Below are positions 1-4,078 of a stretch of DNA of 5,377 bases, piece after piece (the stretch's first letter is position 1; every line of letters starts with the position of its first letter). The stretch comes from a bacterium (GTDB lineage Bacteria > Krumholzibacteriota > Krumholzibacteriia > Krumholzibacteriales > Krumholzibacteriaceae). The stretch is from contig JAFNGP010000043.1 in the NCBI GenBank assembly GCA_017885175.1, positions 1 through 5,377 of the forward strand, in the 5' to 3' direction. Made by a program: the position numbers and the translations under genes. The notes beneath the pieces were generated by a model, which worked only from the letters and a program-made list of their open reading frames with translations, did no database searches and was not told the DNA's origin.

Positions 1-1871
1 AGGTTGTCCACCGAGTAGCCCGAATCGGGCACGGACACGACGAACATGCCGGCCGTCGACAGATGCGCCGTGACTATGAAGTACTCCAGCGGAACGCCTG
101 CCGCGGTCGAGTCGTTCTTCGTCGGAACGACGACGCTATACAAGGTATCCCGTGTCGCGAACCAGAAGCCGACCGATTCCCATTCCCCCGGAGGCAGGCC
201 GAGAGAGACCGCCTCGGGGCCGCTCACCCGCACGCCGTTCGCGGTCGCGGGATCCGCGAGAAGCGCGACGAGCTTCGAGCGATCGATCGCGGGCGCATTC
301 GCCGCGCCCGCGGAAACCGCCATCGGCCCCCCACCGCTCCCTATCATTCTCCAGACGTTGTAGCCCATGATCGCGCTGCCGGTCTCGCCTGCCGCGTCGA
401 GCGCCGAGGCTCTCGTCTTGATCCGCACCCAGCCCCCCTGATCCATGGGCACGTCGAGGCACGAGACGATCTCGGGCTCGGGGCTGCCCCAGAGCCCCGA
501 TGAGCAGATGCGCTGGCAGTAGATATCGGTGTAGCCGTCATTCGAGCGATAGTCCTCCCAGGCCAGGATCGCCCCGCCGAAGCCGTCGGGCACCAGAGCC
601 GGGGCGTACTGGCTATTCTCGGCGAGACATACGGCCGCGCCGTTCGTCCCCCAGAGCACATTTCCGTTCTGGTCGATCTTCTGGGCATAGATATCGCTCG
701 GCATGAACTCGTCGTAGTAGATATCCCAGGCCGCTATCGCTCCGCCGGCCCCATCGGGAACGAGGCGAATATCACTATCCCCATAGCTCGGGAAAACCAG
801 CACTCCGGACTGGGACCACAGGAGATTTCCTTCCGCATCCATGCGCTGCGCGTACAATTCATAGTAGTTTCGCTGATCATACCAGGCGACAATCACGCCG
901 CCCGCCCCGTCCTCCACGATCTGCGGGCCGTACTTGTTCCAGGACTCCGGGCAGACGCTTATGCCGTCCGTCTGCCAGGCGACGAGACCGTCCTGATCGA
1001 TCTTCTGGACGAAAATATCACCAACTCCATTGCGATAATCTCCCCACGCGACGTATGCGCCGCCGCCGGGTGCCGCAAGGAGACTCTGATTGCCCGGGTA
1101 GCCGCTCGCGAGGCAGATGGGGACCGCGTCGCCCCAGAGGACGTTCCCGTCTCCGTCGATCCGCTGCGCATAGAGGTCCCCATCCCCGTTGCGAGTATCG
1201 GTCCATGTGAGAATGGCCCCTCCGGAACCGTCCGGGACCATTTCCAGGTTATATTGATCGCCCGCGGACATATCGACCGGGATGCCGTTCGCCGCCCACA
1301 GAGTGTCTCCGTTCTCGTTAATCCTCTGGGCATAGACGTTGTACTGCCAATCGCGGTAGTCGTTCCACACGATGATCGCGCCGCCGGCCCCATCGGAGAT
1401 GATGCGGGGCCTGTTCTGATAATTAGCCGCCGCGCAGATGGGGACGCCGTCGTTCGTCCATTGAGGGATTCCCTCTCCGCTGACTCGCTGAGCATAAATG
1501 TCGCTGTACCCGTCGCCGGCGCGGTAATCGCTCCACACGACGATCGCCCCGCCCGTGCCGTCGGGAATGAGCTCTTGCTCAATCTGATCGCCCGTGGCCA
1601 GACACATGGGCAGGCCCTCCGCTCCCCCATAGATCGTTCCATCCGGACCGATTTTGTTGATGTAGATATTCCAATCGGTGCCGTTGCGAAGGTCCTGCCA
1701 GACGACGACCGGCGCTCCGTCTTCGCCGACGGCGAGCTTCGGCTGGCTTTGACTGAAGGGCTGGGCGCTGAGAACCGTTCCGTCCTTCACCCATTGGGCC
1801 TGCGCCGGAGCGGCGCAGAGAACGAGACACAGAACCGCGAGCAGAGACGACAGGCCGTAGCGCCTTATCAT
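1..1871 (-). CDS. Secreted eight-repeat beta-propeller protein with FN3-like domain (partial, C-terminus beyond window)
   Basis: The reading frame starts at ATG 1871 and stays open for 623 codons to the left edge. The start is set by a GGAGGT ribosome site (1878-1883), six bases upstream, and by a clear Sec signal peptide: two Arg at residues 3-4, a hydrophobic core 7-21, and an AQA cleavage motif at 23-25. Residues ~27-461 hold eight repeats of 52-56 residues. Each has a G-G-A-I-V-V-W-x-D-x-R strand, then D-[IL]-Y-[AV]-Q-[RK]-[IVM], then LW..xGxP-[IV]-C. The key Trp residues are 58, 113, 169, 223, 276, 330, 382 and 438. The N-terminal strand (W27-VKDGTVLSA) matches the last strand of a repeat, suggesting Velcro-type ring closure. 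Residues ~464-623 look like a fibronectin-III-type domain (MGYNVWR ... EYFIVTA) and end in SVDNL, a hinge I would expect before another Ig/FN3 or C-terminal sorting domain. The specific function is unknown; surface binding or adhesion is inference. No frameshift was found on reading the frame through. Confidence 0.9.
   Translation of the reverse strand, partial: MIRRYGLSSLLAVLCLVLCAAPAQAQWVKDGTVLSAQPFSQSQPKLAVGEDGAPVVVWQDLRNGTDWNIYINKIGPDGTIYGGAEGLPMCLATGDQIEQELIPDGTGGAIVVWSDYRAGDGYSDIYAQRVSGEGIPQWTNDGVPICAAANYQNRPRIISDGAGGAIIVWNDYRDWQYNVYAQRINENGDTLWAANGIPVDMSAGDQYNLEMVPDGSGGAILTWTDTRNGDGDLYAQRIDGDGNVLWGDAVPICLASGYPGNQSLLAAPGGGAYVAWGDYRNGVGDIFVQKIDQDGLVAWQTDGISVCPESWNKYGPQIVEDGAGGVIVAWYDQRNYYELYAQRMDAEGNLLWSQSGVLVFPSYGDSDIRLVPDGAGGAIAAWDIYYDEFMPSDIYAQKIDQNGNVLWGTNGAAVCLAENSQYAPALVPDGFGGAILAWEDYRSNDGYTDIYCQRICSSGLWGSPEPEIVSCLDVPMDQGGWVRIKTRASALDAAGETGSAIMGYNVWRMIGSGGGPMAVSAGAANAPAIDRSKLVALLADPATANGVRVSGPEAVSLGLPPGEWESVGFWFATRDTLYSVVVPTKNDSTAAGVPLEYFIVTAHLSTAGMFVVSVPDSGYSVDN
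1122..1704 (-). repeat. Representative part of the ~54-residue propeller repeat array (repeats 1-4 of 8)
   Basis: Within the secreted propeller protein, the conserved W-x-D-x-R motif recurs at Trp 58, 113, 169, 223, 276, 330, 382 and 438, so spacings are 55, 56, 54, 53, 54, 52 and 56 residues. The full array runs from about 489 to 1793; the stretch given covers the first four W-x-D motifs. At DNA level the copies are diverged, but short exact matches persist: the 16-base string ccgccggccccatcgg occurs at about 1381-1396 and again at about 742-757. This indicates old internal duplication followed by divergence, not a recent tandem expansion. Confidence 0.8.
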
Positions 1872-1877
1872 GCGAGC

Positions 1878-1883
1878 ACCTCC
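1878..1883 (-). promoter_or_regulatory. Ribosome binding site of the propeller gene
   Basis: The minus strand reads GGAGGT, six bases upstream of ATG 1871. It is a near-perfect Shine-Dalgarno match and fixes the start codon. Confidence 0.85.
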
Positions 1884-1905
1884 AGATTGAAGTTTTTCCG
1901 CCGGC

Positions 1906-1933
1906 AGTATATCAACTATGGGGAAAATGCAAA
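1906..1933 (-). promoter_or_regulatory. Predicted sigma70-type promoter for the propeller gene
   Basis: On the minus strand, TTTGCA (1933-1928) and TATACT (1911-1906) are separated by 16 bases. A TGA triplet directly precedes the -10 box, making an extended -10 (TGnTATACT). The implied transcription start near 1899 gives a leader of about 28 bases that contains the ribosome site. The -35 box is weak (4 of 6 consensus bases); the -10 box is strong. Confidence 0.6.
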
Positions 1934-1944
1934 CTTCTTTTCGC

Positions 1945-1974
1945 TTGACGGGCGAGCGCCTTCGTGGCTAGCTT
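1945..1974 (+). promoter_or_regulatory. Predicted promoter for the small lipoprotein/membrane-protein pair
   Basis: TTGACG (1945-1950, 5 of 6 consensus bases) and TAGCTT (1969-1974, 3 of 6) are separated by 18 bases. The implied start near 1981 leaves a leader of about 40 bases before ATG 2020. It lies back to back with the opposite-strand promoter; the two -35 boxes are only 11 bases apart, so shared regulation or interference is possible. The -10 box is the weak point of this call. Confidence 0.45.
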
Positions 1975-2019
1975 GGCTCACTCAAGAAGAAAAGCGGTTT
2001 TTCGGAGAAAGGAGAGAAC

Positions 2020-2319
2020 ATGTTGCGTCAGACGGGTCTCTGGCTTCTTGTTCTTGTTCTTTTGCTGCCGGCTCTTTCCTGCACCCGGCTGCCGGAGAAA
2101 CCGGCCCAGACGGGAGTGCAGGTGGGTTCCGAACTGCTGCCGGCTTTGGACTCTATCCCCGCGGCATGGGGAAAGCTGGTTTCGGTGACCACGAACCCCG
2201 CGTACCCCGGCTGGTTCCAGCTCTGGTTCGAGGACGAGAGCAACACGGTTCGAATGGCGGCGTTCAACCTCCGAACCAAGCAGTTCGATTCGAATGCCAT
2301 AATACTTCCCCGCAGGTAA
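2020..2319 (+). CDS. Small putative lipoprotein, unrecognised family
   Basis: This 99-residue protein begins with a hydrophobic signal (residues 7-19, Leu/Val-rich) ending in A-L-S-C, with Cys21 as the likely lipidated residue. The -3 residue would be Ala, so the lipobox is acceptable but not canonical, and no cleavage check was possible. The mature part is about 79 residues and looks beta-rich. It has an aromatic cluster (W50, Y62, W65, F66, W69, F70), then an alternating polar/hydrophobic tail ending in IILPRR. The order 'WGKLVSVTTN ... W.QLWFED ... TVRM' resembles small hypothetical lipoproteins I have seen in environmental candidate phyla, but I cannot name a family or a function. A GGAG ribosome site at 2011-2014 lies five bases before the ATG. 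The next gene follows after 12 bases, with its ribosome site overlapping this gene's stop codon, so the two are probably co-transcribed and translated together. Confidence 0.85.
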   Translation: MLRQTGLWLLVLVLLLPALSCTRLPEKPAQTGVQVGSELLPALDSIPAAWGKLVSVTTNPAYPGWFQLWFEDESNTVRMAAFNLRTKQFDSNAIILPRR

Positions 2320-2324
2320 GGAGG
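2318..2324 (+). promoter_or_regulatory. Ribosome binding site overlapping the upstream stop codon
   Basis: AAGGAGG begins on the last two bases of the upstream TAA stop (2317-2319) and lies seven bases before ATG 2332. Terminating ribosomes would sit on it, which favours translational coupling of the two small genes. Confidence 0.8.
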
Positions 2325-2331
2325 CAAAACG

Positions 2332-2559
2332 ATGCAGCAATTGACCAGTATCCTCTGTCGAGTTCTCTTTGTGGTGGCGTTTGTCCTCGCGGGCATCGGC
2401 ACCTGGGAGAGGTTGGCCCGGCTGTTCGGTTACACCGTAGTGAGAGGCTACTACGACCCGTGGCGGCTTCTGGAATACTCCGCGGTCGCCCTGCTCTTCG
2501 TCGTGGCCCTGCAGCTGCGGGAGCTCAAGATGTCGCTGCGCGCCAAGGGATCCAGCTAG
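2332..2559 (+). CDS. Small inner-membrane protein with two predicted transmembrane segments
   Basis: This 75-residue protein has two hydrophobic stretches, residues ~7-24 (ILCRVLFVVAFVLAGIGT) and ~46-62 (LLEYSAVALLFVVALQL). Between them is a loop of about 20 residues rich in aromatics and charge (W25, Y34, Y40, Y41, W44, with D42-P43). The C-terminal tail is basic (R63, K66, R70, K72), so by the positive-inside rule both ends should face the cytoplasm and the loop the periplasm. No enzymatic motif is visible and I do not recognise the family. Its start is well supported by AAGGAGG seven bases upstream, and it is the distal member of a two-gene unit with the small lipoprotein. A membrane anchor or partner for that lipoprotein is a reasonable inference, not shown. 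It ends 14 bases from the stop of the convergent barrel gene. Confidence 0.85.
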   Translation: MQQLTSILCRVLFVVAFVLAGIGTWERLARLFGYTVVRGYYDPWRLLEYSAVALLFVVALQLRELKMSLRAKGSS

Positions 2560-2573
2560 GAACGGAGGCCGGG
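2560..2573. other. 14-base convergent gap without a recognisable terminator
   Basis: The small membrane-protein gene and the barrel gene meet tail to tail across 14 bases. I looked for a GC-rich hairpin followed by a T run on either strand around 2540-2600 and saw none. Termination may be Rho-dependent, or the two transcripts may overlap antisense. Confidence 0.6.
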
Positions 2574-3971
2574 TCAGAAGGAAATTGCGCTCTGGACGAC
2601 GAACATGACGGTGCCCTCTTTCGTGAGGTAGAGCGTCGGATAGTGCTTGTCGAGATTCATCGCCCTGTTCGTGTGGCTGACCGCGATCGTCGTGCCGTGC
2701 GCCGGCGACCACCCGAACCCGAGATTATAGAAGGGGTACAGAAACGGGTCCTCGTTGGAAACGTCCATGTAGTTGAAATCGAGATTGCAGATGAGCGAGC
2801 AGTTGCCCGGCAGCTTGTATGCCGCGTCGGCCCGGAATATGAAGCTCTGCACGTCCCGCCCCTCGTAATCGGTATAGACGGCCCACTGGCTGAAAGGCCG
2901 GTAAAACATATGGAGCGGGTATAGCTGCGCGCCGACGGTGTTCCACGAAGAGCACCCGCTGTATCCTTCGTATCCCCTATAGAGGAAGCACGTTCCGTCG
3001 TACGTTTGCCCTTCGTTGAAATAGCGGCCGTAGTATCGGTACTCGCCCGTCAGGCTGAGATCGAGCTTCTCTTTCAGCTCGTCTTGATACGACAACCCGA
3101 CGAGATTGGCGCAGCGCTTGACGCCTCCGAGCGAAGGATCGTCGACGCCCCGTATGCCGACCTGGGTGTAGAGACGCACGCGGTCCTTCCAGCGAAGCGC
3201 GGCCGATACGTTCACCCCGTTTCCGCGAAGCCCGTTGGCGCTGTCGTCGCTTCCGATATACTCGAAGTATCCCGCGCTCGCATCCAGCTTCAGCCGCCCG
3301 CCGAGGGACACATCCTCCACCGACACCGTATAATCCGCCTGGTCGTCGATGTTGAGCCCGATGCCGACCCCCAGATCGCTGATATGGTCCAGACTCAACT
3401 TGAGATTTTTCCACTTCAGGTGGAGATTGTAGCCCTGAACGTCCATGTTATATATGGTCAGCCCCTCGTACAGCTTGTGATCGTCGAAGTTCCCGCCCTC
3501 GACTCCGGCATGGAACGTTTCGCCGCCGATAGCGAAGGACGTGTCGACGGAAACGAGGAACGTCGGAACCACCGCGACGTCCCTCATCGCGTACGTGCCG
3601 TACGACGTCCCCCGATGCTCCATGATCAGCTTGCAGAAGAGCCTGAGCCCGGCGCTGCGCGCGTCCAGGGCCGCATGCGCGAACATGGCCCCGTGCAAGA
3701 GGGGGTTATCGGTGAGCTCGTCCGTCTTCAAAGTGGAGTAGTACGCCGCCATGGGAGAATTCATTCTCTCGCTTTTCACGTACGCGGGCATCCGGACCCT
3801 GGTCGGGCCCTCGGGATTATAGCCCTGATCGATGAACCCTCCCGTAACGTCGAAGCCGATATCCCAGACGCCGAGTCTCGTCGGCCGTTCCTCCGCCGTC
3901 AGATTCGAATGCGAGGCGATCAGAACGACGGCGAGCGCGATGAGCTTCGAGCACCTTCCGACAGCCGCCAT
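2574..3971 (-). CDS. Predicted outer membrane beta-barrel protein
   Basis: This 465-residue protein starts at ATG 3971. A signal peptide is seen: Arg6 and Lys9, hydrophobic core 10-19, and a likely cut after L-T-A (residue 26). The rest is rich in Tyr, Phe, Trp and Gly, with many short strands of alternating hydrophobic and polar residues, for example NLHLKWKNLKLSLDH, VRLYTQVGIRG and LDLSLTGEYRYYGRYF. It ends in MFVVQSAISF; a terminal Phe in an amphipathic strand is the known recognition signal for BAM-mediated insertion. The mature part has six cysteines (113, 287, 328, 340, 391, 395), unusual for a barrel and compatible with loop disulfides. Length fits a porin-sized barrel of roughly 16-20 strands, but strand count and transported substrate are unknown and I cannot assign a family. 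An in-frame ATG at 4064 is rejected as the start because the best promoter lies between it and 3971. AAAGGA at 3978-3983 serves as the ribosome site. Confidence 0.88.
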   Translation of the reverse strand: MAAVGRCSKLIALAVVLIASHSNLTAEERPTRLGVWDIGFDVTGGFIDQGYNPEGPTRVRMPAYVKSERMNSPMAAYYSTLKTDELTDNPLLHGAMFAHAALDARSAGLRLFCKLIMEHRGTSYGTYAMRDVAVVPTFLVSVDTSFAIGGETFHAGVEGGNFDDHKLYEGLTIYNMDVQGYNLHLKWKNLKLSLDHISDLGVGIGLNIDDQADYTVSVEDVSLGGRLKLDASAGYFEYIGSDDSANGLRGNGVNVSAALRWKDRVRLYTQVGIRGVDDPSLGGVKRCANLVGLSYQDELKEKLDLSLTGEYRYYGRYFNEGQTYDGTCFLYRGYEGYSGCSSWNTVGAQLYPLHMFYRPFSQWAVYTDYEGRDVQSFIFRADAAYKLPGNCSLICNLDFNYMDVSNEDPFLYPFYNLGFGWSPAHGTTIAVSHTNRAMNLDKHYPTLYLTKEGTVMFVVQSAISF

Positions 3972-3977
3972 GACCGG

Positions 3978-3983
3978 TCCTTT
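3978..3983 (-). promoter_or_regulatory. Ribosome binding site that decides the barrel gene start
   Basis: The minus strand reads AAAGGA six bases upstream of ATG 3971. Together with the signal peptide beginning at that ATG, it supports this start over the longer in-frame alternative at 4064, which would add 31 residues before the signal sequence. Confidence 0.65.
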
Positions 3984-4025
3984 TCCGATTATCGATGGAA
4001 CTATCCGACGATTGAAACCGGGGGA

Positions 4026-4054
4026 AGGATACCCTGTTTTCGCCGCAGGGACAA
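4026..4054 (-). promoter_or_regulatory. Predicted sigma70-type promoter for the barrel gene
   Basis: On the minus strand, TTGTCC (4054-4049) and TATCCT (4031-4026) are separated by exactly 17 bases, each matching 4 of 6 consensus bases. The implied transcription start near 4019 gives a leader of about 48 bases before ATG 3971. The promoter overlaps the upstream region of the divergent propeller lipoprotein gene. Confidence 0.55.
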
Positions 4055-4063
4055 CGCAAATCA

Positions 4064-4072
4064 TGCTATACT
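4064..4072 (+). promoter_or_regulatory. Extended -10 promoter placed for a leaderless transcript
   Basis: TGCTATACT is an extended -10 element (TGn + TATACT, 5 of 6 consensus bases). It ends six bases before the GTG start at 4079, so transcription should begin at or next to the start codon. No good -35 box lies 16-18 bases upstream, which an extended -10 can tolerate. No Shine-Dalgarno sequence is present between the -10 box and the GTG. Confidence 0.6.
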
Positions 4073-4078
4073 CGCCCC

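Noticed and set aside
959..1642. A 227-codon minus-strand open frame with repetitive Arg/Ser/Thr-rich translation
   Set aside because: Its repetitiveness is the shadow of the true propeller repeats in a neighbouring frame. The real frame has the signal peptide, ribosome site and W-x-D-x-R motifs.
1890..2010. Imperfect direct repeat agtttttccg / ggtttttcgg in the first divergent region
   Set aside because: It is only about ten bases, with mismatches and about 100 bases apart, so chance is the simplest explanation.
2535..2600. Possible bidirectional terminator between the convergent genes
   Set aside because: Only short palindromes such as ggatcc and agct are present; there is no GC-rich stem with a following T run on either strand.
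1254..2924. A 556-codon plus-strand open frame
   Set aside because: It runs antisense to the signal-peptide end of the propeller gene, across the divergent promoter region, over both small genes in another frame, and into the barrel gene. It has no ribosome site, and its composition is that of a reverse-complement shadow in GC-rich DNA.
4065..4070. Minus-strand TATAGC as an alternative -10 box for the barrel gene
   Set aside because: It is the reverse complement of the plus-strand -10 region and has no -35 match at 16-18 bases; the TTGTCC/TATCCT pair with 17-base spacing is better.
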